Made by a program: the position numbers and the translations under genes. DNA of 64,000 nt, from the NCBI GenBank assembly GCA_030015575.1, contig JASDDO010000026.1, forward strand, positions 192,287,739 to 192,351,738, read 5' to 3'. This stretch comes from Agapanthus africanus. Its lineage: Eukaryota > Streptophyta > Magnoliopsida > Asparagales > Amaryllidaceae. How positions within the stretch are numbered: the first letter of the stretch is position 1; the number at the start of each line of letters is the position of its first letter. The notes under the pieces were generated by a model. The model had not been told where the DNA came from, ran no database searches, and was given only the letters and a program-made list of their open reading frames with translations. Of the stretch, positions 23,275 to 34,885 are shown piece after piece.

Positions 23275-25459
23275 TGTAAGTCCACGTTGCTCACCCCAGT
23301 TCTTACGGGGAGGCGGAAACGGCGAAAAACAATAATTTGGCGCAAGGCAACATGGACTCAAAAGCAAGGATCTTGGCTAAACTAGAAATTAGCAAACAAG
23401 TAGAGGCTTTAACTACTATGCTGTAGAAAATATACCTCACGGAACCGGTCCTTTGGGTCTTCTCTCCGCTGTCCGGCTCGTCCATCCACGCTCCGAGGGT
23501 CGATCAGGATCTTAGTCACCTCCGCGGCCTTCTTGAGTCGAAGACGATCCACCCGAGAGTTGTACACTAAGCTCCACCTCAAGCCGAGGCAACTAGGGCA
23601 TCGAGATGGCTAATCTAGATGCTCTAGGTTGTGTAGAAAAGAAAGGTGGAAGTGTTTGTCTATGTGGATTCTTTTTCTCTCAACACATGAGATCAAAAGA
23701 ATTATCAAGAGGAGGAAGATGAAGGAGAAAACCTAGCAACCATGGAGCTTTTCTTCTTCTTCTCACTTCAAGAGAGAGAATGAGAAGAGAATAATGAAAA
23801 GATTAACTCAAAAGAAATGAACCATGGTTGCAATAATACACCCAAAACCATCATTACTAATCCTATCATGATAAAGTTGATACTACATTGAATTGACTAT
23901 TATCATAATCAAAAATTAAAAAGAAAATGAAAGAAGAGTGCAGACCTCTCTTGAAGGTCAATGGTCAACACGGTCAACGGGTCAACAAAGTCAAGAGAGG
24001 TCTAAGTGGTCAAATGGTCAATGCAATTCGCCATCACTAATCTATCACGAAAAGGATTAGTAAATAATGTCTCCGGCTCAAAATGGTTTTGACCAAACGA
24101 ATTGTCAAAACCCTAATGAGTGTGCCACATTACGGTTTTGGCCGAACCAACTGCCAAAACCCTAATGGGGCACCTCCTCCTTTATCGCTCCTCAAAACTG
24201 TGCATACACACCCGCATCCGCGTTCCGTAGAATGTGAAAGCACAGAAGACAAATCAAATTCATCTGTGCAATACTAGGATCTGGCTAAAACCAAAGCCCA
24301 CTAGTATTGCCTGCCCGAACAGCATACGCACACAAGTGCTCGTAAGTGATCGCAGCCCTGCCGTAAAACCATACGGCCTCTAGACGTTTCGCTCAGTGCA
24401 GGGAAACTCTCTGTGTGGGACTCTAAAGACTCGACACTACGCTGGCAGTGGGTTTAACCACAGACCGCAAGCGGCACTAGCTGTATGTAACGGTCCCCAG
24501 GTAGATGTCGATAAGAAGGCCGATGAGGCAAACCCATCCGAACTCGTACTGAGCCTGTATGTGACAATCTCCGTACAGTCCGGTCTGTTCGTCTGATACA
24601 TCGCATGGCGGGCCTAGGGGGCGGTGAACGTCAGTCCCTTAATAGCGGTACAAGTCGTGTCGGAGTGTAGCCCAGAACACCCTGAGATAATACTGGAAAC
24701 CTACCAGTATATCTCGCTTGCCCTGGACAGGGACTACTTGTGTAATGGCTCTCCTAGACACAGCGCGATGTCAACCCCCAATACCGGGAGAGACGAATCC
24801 TGTCTAACCGTCACTGCCTCCAAGTGTTTCGGGACTGCACCTAACTACTACCTGTTTGCACGACTCCTTTGAGTCGTGGTAGGGTAGTAATCTAAGTACA
24901 GTGGGAACACACTTGAGGCGAAGTGACACTGTCAAGTCGGCGGACTAAGCTGTAATCATGTCACCTGGGAACTGATAACTGACGATAGCTATAATACCTG
25001 CCAACAGTTCCCGACGAGTCCTGTCCAGTGTACTCGTAACCTAACGAGCACCCGCATACTATCTCAAGTACGACGTACTGACGGCTGTGGGATAGACCGT
25101 CTCCTCCGCTGGGATGAGAAGCGCATACGCTAGTCTACTCCGGAGTATCGATGCCCTGTCTCGATAGTCCTACGACTAGGGACCTGTATAAGGATGTGCT
25201 TATGGATTACCCAGCCCCCACGAGTGTGAGCGCCATCATAATGCTGGTAATCAAGCAAAAATCCTAAGGGCTCTACTAATATGTATATAAGCGATACGCT
25301 AAAAGAAACACATGCACATATTGAAGTAGAGACAAACCAAGTAGCATACTACCATTTTGAGCAAGATTGTCTATACAACTGTGAATATCCCAAGCTTCCA
25401 TTAAGTAATATACAAGTTAGTATGATACAGTAATGGCCTCTAGGGAATATACACAAACA
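23275..25459 (-). repeat. 5' LTR of element C
   Basis: 2185 bp, paired with 15262-17445. On the minus strand it would hold the promoter; I could not fix a TATA box with confidence. Confidence 0.94.
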
Positions 25460-26648
25460 CTTTTAAGTGTGTTCTGGACATTGAAAACCTAAGCTTGATT
25501 CAATACGTATATACCGTCATCTAATATACCGGACCCAATCAGAACTTGATTTAGGTGGATGTGAACTACATCGCTTACGAATGTAAAGTTATATCCCTCT
25601 CTCGAAAGTGAGGACACTGATATGATATTACAAGTCAAACTAGGTACATACAGACAGTTACGTAGTATCAATTTCTGCCCACTTGTCAAACCTAGGCGAT
25701 ATTCTCCAACGGATTCAGCATCCACGCTCATTCCGTTTGCAACTCTGAGAGACAAATCACCTATCCTTATATCTCTACGGTTTCTCAAAGCATGTAATGA
25801 ATTACAGATATGAGATCCTGCTCCGGTATCTAGTACCCAGGAAGTAGAGTTAATTGATAAACAGTTCTCAATTACAAACACACTTGAGGCTGAAGCCACA
25901 ACATGCTTCGTATCCTGGCTACTGGCTTCTAAAGCCCTGCAATCCTTTGGCCAATGCCCGTTCTTATAACAATAGGAACATCCCTCCTTAGCTATACCAA
26001 GTCCCGAAACTTTTGCTCTTCCCTTTCCTCCTACTTTATTGACACCGTATATCGGCTTTGTAGAGGTCTTCTTCTTTTCACCTTTGCTTTCGCCCTGGGT
26101 GTAGAAGAAGAAGGTCCCCCATTAAGCAGAGCTTGTGTCTCTTTGGTTTCTTTCAGGGTGTAAGTAGAGGGTAGGGACTGTGGAAATAAGTCAGCGTATG
26201 ACCTGTTTCCTAACGTGGTCTCCAGGTCCTTGAGCTCATCAATATAGCTAGTCATTGTAAGGACGTTGTCCCCTACAGATGACCCGACAACCAACTTCGC
26301 TTGAATTAAATCGTTCGAGGTCTCATATCTTGCGATATGATATTTCTCTCCATATAAATCTTTGTTATGGAGAAAGATGGAAAATAAGTCTATTTTCTCA
26401 TGTTGCTTCCGGTATACACCATCAACCGAAGCCAACATGAGGCACTTAGCTTTCTCTTTATCCTTTTTCCTTGTCTGACGGATATCCATATCCGCGACAG
26501 TGGAAACTGGACCTGGGACGGCGGGATCTTGAGTAGTAATAGGGTGGTCCAGCTTGTCATAGGCAATGGACATCTGGACAGACCTTTGCCAGTCATATAA
26601 GTTAGATTCAGTCAACTTGTTATATAGATATAACCTAGTCATGGTCAC
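25460..26648 (-). pseudogene. Gag, protease and integrase start of element B, split by C
   Basis: Reading from 26648, the gag frame (205 codons) opens MTMTRLYLYNKLTESNLYDW and has the WQRSVQMSIAYDKL and QHEKIDLFSIFLHNKDLYGE blocks. It ends in a lysine-arginine-rich stretch and then loses frame. A proper zinc knuckle CSYCYKNGHWPKDC lies at about 25950-25990 in another frame, followed by protease with WVLDTGAGSHIC and the link to integrase (25899 to 25489), ending at ILDDGIYVLNQA next to the C insertion point. The gene resumes at 15261. Frame breaks plus the insertion make it non-functional. Confidence 0.88.
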
Positions 26649-27149
26649 AAGGTCGCTGCAATGAGAGAGAAAGAAGAAAACACTTTAGCATGATGCTCTT
26701 GCAAGTTTAGATTGGTTTTAATTTATCTAAACTGGATGGCTCCCACTGTTTCTCGAATCCTTCCTCAAACCATAAAAGAAGAATTAGCCAGGACTATTCT
26801 CATTGTACAATACTTGCTTAACCGTTCAGCCAGGCTAGTGTCGGTATTTAGAGGGAGGTTTTCCAATGATTTCGCGAAGTTCCTTAATTAAATAACCTCT
26901 TTTCCCTGGGGGCGTAGCCCCGCTGACACCTTTCTCGACACCTACTTGGTTTATAGCATTGATCGTTAGGTGACGAATCTCCTGATAAGTAGCATATACT
27001 CACAGTAGGATCGGGATCCAAATATCATCGTATGATAATGTTGAAGGAATCCTACCAACATTCATCAAACTCCTAATGGTATGCAATACTAGCAAGTTTC
27101 AGTTTCTTTGGAAACTCCCGATGTGGATTTTTGCCCCATATTCTTATGA

Positions 27150-27347
27150 CCTTGACTAAGGGCCAACAAATCATAAGTCACATGTCAAGTTCAACCCATC
27201 ATTATCTTGTTAATTTGAACCCATCCGTATATACTCTTGACTAAGGGCCAAACAAAGTAATACGACTGTCCCAAACCAACTCATTTATCTATGCAACAAA
27301 TGAATACCCCAGCAGCTACCAATCACTATGTCTTGACTAAGAGCCAA
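27150..27347 (-). repeat. Three-copy leader motif of B
   Basis: CCTTGACTAAGGGCCAA at 27150-27166, TCTTGACTAAGGGCCAA at 27235-27251 and TCTTGACTAAGAGCCAA at 27331-27347. Sense spacing is 96 then 85 bp. All three share the TA step that differs from the CG of C. Confidence 0.8.
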
Positions 27348-28435
27348 ACAAACATAGCTTGAATACTACTGACCATTCATAAGAAATGACGGAGGGCTAC
27401 GACTGGTTTTGGCGAAACCGTGAACGTAGTGAACTTGATATAATCGAAGGAACCTGATAGCTTTTTAAGAGGAGTGGTTAAAGCTTCGCAATTAAAAATT
27501 CTGCTCTTTTAAAATAACCGAGTGGTTTCTTTTAAATTTGTTCCAACGATTCAACTTTGGTTTATTTTCTTTGCATTAAAATAATGTGTCCCATCATTTA
27601 GTCTATCATTACAGAAAACAATGAAAATACAACGTCCTCTTATGCCATCTGCATTCGTCACTGGGTCCCGTCATCACCCGTTAGGTTACTTAACTAACGA
27701 CAGAGCGGGGGCTGGGCTAGCGCGGGTATAAAACATAAGTGACGTCTAAATAGCTATCATATGTAGATATTGTACATTCGTCAGACGCAATAATAGGCAT
27801 TCCAGATCTCAGATGAGCATTATTAGATATACAAGCAATCCGCGTTTGCTTTGAGCCTGCAACAAAAGACGGATTACACAGTTGTGATGAATAGCCTTTA
27901 CCCCACCCTAAACCCCTACGGGTACGACAAACTACCCGCCAAGTACCCGAAGTGAAGCGGTCTCCCTCAAAAACGTGAGTAGGCCACTAAACACTTCAAC
28001 GTACCCGATAGTTTGTGTATCCCACCTTGGGTCTATCCTAGGAGCAAAAAACAGTAAATGAAATAATACAACGGTGGCTACAACCGCAACCTGGATGTGC
28101 CCCGCAAAAGAATATTACATCATATTACAATTTACATCGAATGAATGAATATAAAACTCATCTCAAACCTCGGCTAATCATCACAACGATCCAATCAAGT
28201 TTATATACACAAACAGTAAACATTACAGAAATGTGCAACCCCATGCCAACCGACATACTAGCAGTTAGGGGAGGTTTACGAACACATTAATCATTACAGA
28301 TAAAAACCCGATTAGCAAATAACTTAGAATATCGATTGACAACCTTTTTCCGTGTCTACCCCAAATGCAAGCCAGTACAGAAGTAACCTGGGTAGAAACA
28401 GAATATACAGGAAAACAAAACACCATAATATATAA

Positions 28436-28556
28436 ATTACTGCGCAAATCCGAGTTAACTCGGAGTTGACTTGGGGGCGGATCCGCGGCCAAAAGCACTA
28501 TGGTGCCGCGGATCCGCGGCCATCTAACCGAGTTGAGAGCTCGTATTTTCCCAGTT
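28436..28556 (-). repeat. Foldback with double CCGCGG palindrome, copy c (element B leader)
   Basis: GGGCGGATCCGCGG at 28475-28488 and CCGCGGATCCGCGG at 28506-28519 are again 31 bp apart, with spacer CCAAAAGCACTATGGTG. Flanks pair: AACTCGGAGTT on the left with AACCGAGTT on the right, out to ACTGCG and CCCAGT. It lies about 210 bp after the primer site. Confidence 0.86.
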
Positions 28557-28716
28557 TTCTTTTATATTTCCCTGCTTTGAATTTTAAGGCCTATCAAATA
28601 ATTTTTCTGACACTTTTAAAATCAACAGAAACTGTTAGGGTGTTCGGGTGTTGTTTTCGTGTTTTCCGTCGATCGAAGTTCTAATTAGTTGCTAACAAGC
28701 TAATAATGGTTTAGTT

Positions 28717-28729
28717 GGCTCTGATACCA
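28717..28729 (-). other. Primer binding site of B
   Basis: Minus strand TGGTATCAGAGCC, one base from the LTR edge at 28731. Perfect match to the initiator-Met type site. Confidence 0.92.
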
Positions 28730-28730
28730 C

Positions 28731-30681
28731 TGTAAGTCCATTTCATGCACCCCACGAACTTGCAGGGAGGCGGAATATATGAAAAACGATCATCAAAGCT
28801 TCGTAACACGGACTTGAGCGCATGAATCGTGTCTAAACCGTTACTAGCAAACTATGAAAGGTTTAACTACTCTGATTCAAAATTATACCTCACGTTACTT
28901 ATCCTTCGGGTCTTAATCACTATCCTCCACTCCTTGTAGGCTCTTTGGAACGTCGGTACCTCAACGGCCTCCTCGAGTCAAAGACGATCCACCCGAGAGC
29001 TCCTACTCCAAGCTTAACCTCTAAATTGAGGTAACTAGGTTTCTCAAAGTGCTAATCTAAGCAACATAGATGATATAGAGTTGGATTATGGATGTATTAG
29101 TCTAGCTAACCCTTGATCTCAACACATGAGAGATTAGGGTTAGGGTTTGAAGAGAGAGAGCTTAAGGAGAGAGAAGGTGAGAGTGAGAATCCTTTTGGAT
29201 GAATAGATCATATGTGTATATATGAAACATATCATATATATTAAATGAATAACAAATAATGATATATCATCATGTTTCATTAATACACTTAGTGATTCAT
29301 CACATGAGTCATATAAATCATAAATGATTCATTAACTCCATCTATGAATCACACCATGACTCACTTATCCAATTAATGCAAATACCACCTTAACCCCCAA
29401 GTCACCATGCTTCAAGAAGCTTCCCGGAAAATTACGAGAACGCCCCTCCTATCCGTAAAAACACGGAAAAACTTTAGACTGTATAAATCCAATAATCTGA
29501 TACTAGAATCTGGCTTAAACCAAAGCCGACTAGTAAAAACTGTCCGAACATCGTACGTGCGTAAAAACACGTATGCGTCCGAACCCTGTCGTAAAACCAT
29601 ACGACCTCTATATCGTTTCGCCCGAAGAAGGGAAACTCTCTGTGTGGGACTCTAAAAACTCGACACTACGCTGGCAGAGGGTTTAACTACAGACCGCAAG
29701 CGGCACTAGCTGTACGTAACGGTCCCCTGGTAGATGTCGATAAGAAGGCTGATGAGGAAACCCATCCGAACCCCTACTGAGCCTGCTGTGACAATCTCCG
29801 TACAGTCCGGTCTGTTCGTCTAGGACTATCGCATATCAGGCCTCGGGGGCGGCAAGCGTCAGTCCCCTAAAAGCGGTATAAGTCGTGTCGGAGCGTAGCC
29901 CATTACACCTTGAGAAACTACTGGAAAACCTACCAGTAAATCTTGCTTGCCCTGGCCAGGGACTTTGCGTAATGGCTCTCTGACACAGCGCGATATCAAC
30001 TCCCAATACCGGGAGAGACGAATCCTGTCTAACCGCCACTGCCTCCAAGTGCTCAGGACTGCACCCAACTGCTACCTGTTTGCACGACTCCCTTGAGCCG
30101 TGGTAGGGTAGCAATCTAAGAACAGTGGGACACACTCGAAGCGAAGTAGCAGTGTCAAGTCTGCGGACTATGCTGTACTCATGCCACCTTGGAACTGTTA
30201 ACTGACGACGGGTATAATCCCAACCAACAGTTCGCCGCGAGTCCTGTCCGGTGTACCCGTAACCAAACGAGCACCTGTATACTATCTCCAGTATGACGTA
30301 CTGATGGCTGTGGGACAGACCATCTCCCCAACTGGGATGAGAAGCGTACACACTAGTCTACACCGGAGTATCGATGCCCTGTCTCGATAATCCTACGACT
30401 AGGGACCTGTATAGGATGTTTCTTATAGACTATCCAGCCCCCACTAGTGTGACTGCCATCACAACGCTGGTAATCAAACAAAGATCCTAAGGGCTCTACT
30501 AATATGTATAAGCTATACATTACAAGAAACATATGCACATATTAAAGTAGACTCAAACCAAGTAGCGTACTACCATTTTTAGCAAGACTGTCAATACAAC
30601 TGTGAATATCCCAAGCTTCCATTAAGTAATATACAAACTAGTATGATACAGTAATGGCCTTCTAGGGCATAAACACTAACA
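28731..30681 (-). repeat. 5' LTR of element B
   Basis: 1951 bp, TGTAAGTCC to CACTAACA, paired with 10629-12577 and followed directly by the TATGT target copy. Confidence 0.93.
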
Positions 30682-31692
30682 TATGTGACATAGTCGGGTC
30701 ATCGGATCAAGTGTTGATTCGATGAATTGGTACATGTTATATTAGTCGGTTATATGCAATATAGCCGGATTGCCGGATCAAGGGTTGATTCGATAATTCA
30801 ATGTATAATTATATATGTGATATATTACATTACGTTGACTAATATAAGCTCGCTTTATTGATTCATTTTCTTACTGGATAATACATTCATATATATGCGA
30901 TATATGTTAATTGTATTATTTTCTTTTGTTACAAAATTTATTATATATGTGATATATAATATTGTAACAAGTTAAGGTTACAAATGCAACATGGTTGTTA
31001 AGTTTAAACCAAGTTAGGGTTAGCTTTTTGGTTAGCTTTTTCATGAAGCTTTCCTTTTTGTCATTTAGCTTTGATATTTTGTGTAGATTTTTGTTAACCC
31101 AACCCAAACCCTTAACTCTAGCTTATTCTCTACATGAGTTAATACCTTTATTCATTAACTCATAGTTTTTATTTGTAACCACAACAACAATTCATTATTC
31201 ATCACAAAAGCTTTCTTCTTCTTCTTGTTCCTTGAAAAAGCTTTCTATCTTTTTGTGTTGTGATGATTTAAAGTGAGAAATTGAAAACAAAAGAGAGCAA
31301 AATTCCTACTTCATCATCCTCATCTATTCTAGCCACTTAGATTAAGGTGTTCACTTCACTAATTCATAATTAGAGTAGTGAGAGCTTGGGTTTGAGATTC
31401 TTCAAGGTAGATCATCTTCGAAAAGGAAGACTTCAAGCAAGCATGGATCATTCGACTTGTGGAGACTCTCTAAAGTCCGGGAGTTCATAGATCGTGGCGA
31501 AGGGACTATTACTCGGAGCTTATGAAGTGAAGGAACGGACTACAAAGGTTGTAATCCCTCTCTCTTAGATGTAAAGTTGTTTACATGCAATAGTTAAGAT
31601 CTTGGTTAGGGTTTTTTTAGCACCCCAAAAATTTCAAAGTAGCATGATTGATGCTTGAAAAAACCTTGCTAAGATGCTATTCTAACCCTACA
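30682..31692 (+). repeat. Older Copia LTR, right remaining piece
   Basis: It continues the alignment to the A LTR that stops at 10628: GTTGATTCGATGAATTGG, then AT-rich runs, then the purine-rich end GAAGGAACGGACTACAAAGG, finishing in AACCCTACA like A. B therefore landed inside this LTR. No internal region follows: the tandem array begins at once, so this is a solo LTR or an LTR cut from its element. Confidence 0.8.
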
Positions 31693-33230
31693 ATTCCTAG
31701 CTCCAGATCTCGATGGCAACATTTATAGCCTAAAGATCATCTCCACGTTCTTCTCATACCAGTAAGGTGCAGATACAACGTCATTAAAGACCAAAGAGTC
31801 AAATAAAAGAGGAGTAATGTAAAAATCCTAGCTCCAGCTTGACGTTCCTTCTCAGTGCAGATGTAACATCAACAAGGACCCAAGGGTCGAACAAAATTGG
31901 AGTGACGACAAATTCTAATCTCCAGATCTCGATGGCAACATCTACAGCCTAGTGATGATCTCCACGTTCTTCTTATTCCAGTAGGGTGCAGATGCAACTT
32001 CATCAAAGACAAAATGGTCAAATAAAAGAGGATTAATGGAAAATTCCTAGCTCCAGCTCGACGTTCCTTCTCAGATGCGAAGTCAACAAGGAACCAAGGG
32101 TCGAACAAAAGTGGAGTGACGGCATATTCCTAGCTCCAGATCTCGACAGCAACATCTACACCCTAAAGATCATCTCCACATTCTTCTCATTCCAGTAGGG
32201 TGCAGACCCAACTCATCAAAGACCAAAGGGTCAAATAAAAGAGGAGTAAAGGAAGAATCCTAGCTCCAGCTCGACGTTTCTTCTCATGCAGATGCGACAT
32301 CAACAAGGACCCGATGGTCAAACAAAAGTGGAGTGACAGCATATTCCTAGTTCCAGATCTCGATGGCAACATCTATAGCCTAGAGATCATCTCCATATTC
32401 TTCTCATTCCAGTATGGTGCAAACACAACATCATCAAAGACCAAAGGGTCAAATAAAAGAGGAGTAATGGAAAAATCCTAGCTCCAGCTTGACGTTCTTT
32501 CTCGGTGCAGATGCGACGTCAACAAGAACCAATGTTCGAAAAAAAGTGGAGTGACGACATATTCCTAGCTCCAGATCCCGATGGCAATATCTACAGCCCA
32601 GAGATCGTCTCCACGTTCTTCTCATTTCAGCAGGGCACATATGCAACATCAATATGTACAAAAGGGACAAAGAAAAAGTGGAGCAATGGCAAAGTCCTAG
32701 CTCCAGACCTCAATAGAGATATATACAACATAGAGGTTATATGGATGTCTACCCCTCTTCAGTGAAGAATTGTTACAACATCACTAAAGAAAAAGTGAAG
32801 TGACGACGAAATCCAAGCTTCAGATCTCGATGGCAATATCTACAGCCTAGAGATCATATCAACATTCCTCCTCAATCTAGAAGAGTGCATACGTAATGGT
32901 TAAGTAAAAGTGGAGTGATGGCAAAATCCTAGCTCCAGACCTCGATGTCGATATATACGGCCTAGAGGTCATATGGATGTTTACCTTATTTCAGCGAAGA
33001 ATTGGTGCGGCATCATCAAAGCAAAAGCAAAGTGACGGCATATTCCTAGCATCGGGTCTTGATGGCAACATCTACAGCTTAAATACCATTGGATGTCATC
33101 CCACGCCAGAAGGGTGCGGTTATGACTGATCAGGGCTCCAAATCGAGCCTAACCTCAAGTAAAGCGCCACGGCAATACCTAACGCTGGATCTTCTAATGG
33201 TAATGTAAATATTTCAAACTAAGAATGAAA
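31693..33230. repeat. Tandem array of about 115-125 bp monomers, T-related
   Basis: Monomers begin CCTAGCTCCAGATCTCGATG or close variants. In the first part two monomer types alternate, giving a higher-order period of about 214-221 bp (starts near 31693, 31912, 32126, 32342, 32563). Later monomers (32690, 32813, 32926, 33041) are more diverged. The closing segment (GCGCCACGG and ACCTAACGCT, about 33160-33195) is shared with the array at 54183-54712. Short open frames in it are by-products of the repeat. Confidence 0.85.
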
Positions 33231-33247
33231 GTTCCTAGTGCACTCGC

Positions 33248-33880
33248 TGTGGAAGCCGCGGCCAATGCGGAACCAAAAAACAAAAATTTACAAGTGGGCA
33301 ACTAGATACTAATCCCTAGTGATCTATCCAAACACCAAAACTAGCAAACTAGCGAACAAGGTTTAGGGAATACAACTTTTGACACGTGCCCACCCAATCA
33401 TGGAAGAACCCTCCAAATTCCTTGTATGCTGTCCAGAGCAAGCTTGAATAGAAACTACCCTTGCCGAAGATGATCCACCAGAGGGAACCGATGCAAGCTC
33501 CAACTTCACCTAGTAAAGCAACCGACGCTCCAAACTCGCTACGAATGGAGAGTGGGGATGCAGGAATTTTCCACTATGATTTTCTCTCTATTCTAATGCT
33601 CAAGAGAGGAAGTAATGAAGAAGGAGGAGGAGGTGAGGAAACTTATCCATCACTATAATGAACAAGTGTTAGCATGAAGGAATGAATGAAGAGTTATGGA
33701 ATTGCTTCATATTTTTTTCAACCATACAAAATACAATATTATAACCTTTTGTGATAAACAAATGAATGCCCATTTCTCTTTACATGTCTTCAACCATGCT
33801 CAAACCCACCTCACCTTCCACCTCATTTTATGAATATTCATAAATGAATATTCACAAATGAGGTGTCCATTTGTTCCCTT
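33248..33880 (-). repeat. Copia LTR fragment, related to B, C and D
   Basis: It begins TGTGGAAGCC, has CTAGCAAACTAGCGAAC, and then a GAAGATGATCCACCAGAGG block like the GACGATCCACCCGAGAG of B and C, in the same order and spacing. It ends without the usual remaining 1.4 kb. The right edge is uncertain. A perfect-looking inverted repeat, CACCTCATTT/AAATGAGGTG type, lies at about 33824-33895. Confidence 0.55.
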
Positions 33881-33894
33881 ATAAAATGAGGTGG

Positions 33895-34150
33895 CACCTC
33901 ACGTGAAAAACACATGAGCGCCGGCGTGCAAATCACATGGACGCTTGTCTCTATTATGATTAAAATCCTAAGGCAGCGTCTCACGTGAAAGGCACGTGAG
34001 CGCCAGTGCTAGTATTTAATAAGATAAAATCCTAAGGCAGCGCCTTACGTGCAAGGCATGCGAGCACCGGCATGCAAAGCACATGGGTGCCTATTGCAGT
34101 TAGAATTAAATTCTTAAGATGCGTTCACGTGCATAGCTCATGAGTGTCAG
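33895..34150. repeat. CACGTG-type palindromes, upstream cluster
   Basis: Units of the form CTCACGTGAAA...CACATGAGCG occur at about 33897-33922, CTCACGTGAAAGGCACGTGAG at 33980-34000 region, CTTACGTGCAAGGCATGCGAG at about 34043-34063 and TTCACGTGCATAGCTCATGAG at about 34124-34145. Each is an inverted repeat around a G-box-like ACGTG. The same unit type returns at 35390-35800. Confidence 0.7.
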
Positions 34151-34169
34151 CGCCCAATTTAAACGAGTC

Positions 34170-34710
34170 TGCCTGGGTAGAATTAAATTCTACATGGGAA
34201 ATATTTCCATAAAATCTTGAGATATTCTGTGTTAAACAGAGCCGTTGGATCTAACATCCAACGGTGATTAAAAATTATCAAATGATAGAATTAAATTTTA
34301 TTGGAATGATAGAATCAAATTCTGTTAGGAAAAAATTTCTTCCTGATCAAATAAAATAAGAATAGATAGAATTAAATTCTGTTAGGAAAAAATATTCTCT
34401 GTTAAACAGAGAGCTATTGGATCAAAAATCCAATGGTGCTTTTAAAAATCAGTAATAGATAGAATTAAATTCTATATAGGAAAATATTTCCCTAATCTTT
34501 CTAAACAAAAAAGATGTACTCTGTTGAACAGAAAACCCTTGGATTAAAAATCCAATGGTGGTTAAAAATCGCCGTTTGAATCAAGAGATAGAATAAAATT
34601 CTATATATAGGAAAACGTTTCCCTAATTTTGTTAAAAACAAGAAAATATATTCTGTAAAACAGAAATCACTGGATCAAAGTTCCAACGGTAGGAAATCAC
34701 CGAATAATCT
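34170..34710. repeat. Tandem units, each with three hairpins
   Basis: About four diverged units of roughly 110-150 bp. Each carries a GATAGAATTAAATTCTAT-type palindrome (34177-34193, near 34365, 34459-34475, near 34587), a TCTCTGTTAAACAGAGA-type palindrome (near 34226, 34396-34412, near 34519, near 34650) and a TTGGAT...ATCCAA stem (34242-34264 with 9 bp arms, 34416-34434, near 34540, near 34670). Stems change between units, mostly with pairing kept. Confidence 0.75.
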
Positions 34711-34783
34711 TTGAGGCCAATTAAATCAATTGGTATCTCTCAAATGAGAGATTTTCTCAAAACTGATCAACAGTTTGCAATCC

Positions 34784-34793
34784 CTATATAAAA
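34784..34793 (+). promoter_or_regulatory. Probable TATA box of the T LTR
   Basis: CTATATAAAA is followed about 30 bp later by a purine-rich start region (AAAAGGAGAGAGGCAGAG). It sits at the border between the hairpin units and the shorter palindromes downstream. Confidence 0.6.
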
Positions 34794-34885
34794 GACTTGA
34801 GACTTCAAGTCTAAAAGGAGAGAGGCAGAGACAGAAAGAGAACCCCCTATAAGATTCTGCAAACAAAAAGATAGAAACTACAATT

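Larger units (their letters stand above)
15262..25459 (-). mobile_element. Copia LTR retrotransposon C, nested in B
   Basis: LTRs at 15262-17445 and 23275-25459 begin TGTAAGTC and end in ACA. CTTTT at 15257-15261 and again at 25460-25464 is a perfect five-base target duplication. The sequence on both sides joins into the B integrase reading frame. C is in the same orientation as B and belongs to the same family, but its LTR is about 235 bp longer. Its coding region is the best preserved in the window. Confidence 0.96.
10629..30681 (-). mobile_element. Copia LTR retrotransposon B, interrupted by C
   Basis: LTRs at 10629-12577 and 28731-30681 both begin TGTAAGTCCAT and end CACTAACA. Five-base direct repeats TATGT at 10624-10628 and 30682-30686 flank the element exactly. 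The minus-strand order from the right is LTR, primer site, 2 kb leader, gag, protease, integrase (split by C), reverse transcriptase, RNase H, purine tract, LTR. Removing C (15262-25459 with one CTTTT) restores an internal region of about 5.9 kb. The first 240 bp of the two LTRs differ at roughly 15 positions, so B is older than D. Confidence 0.95.
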
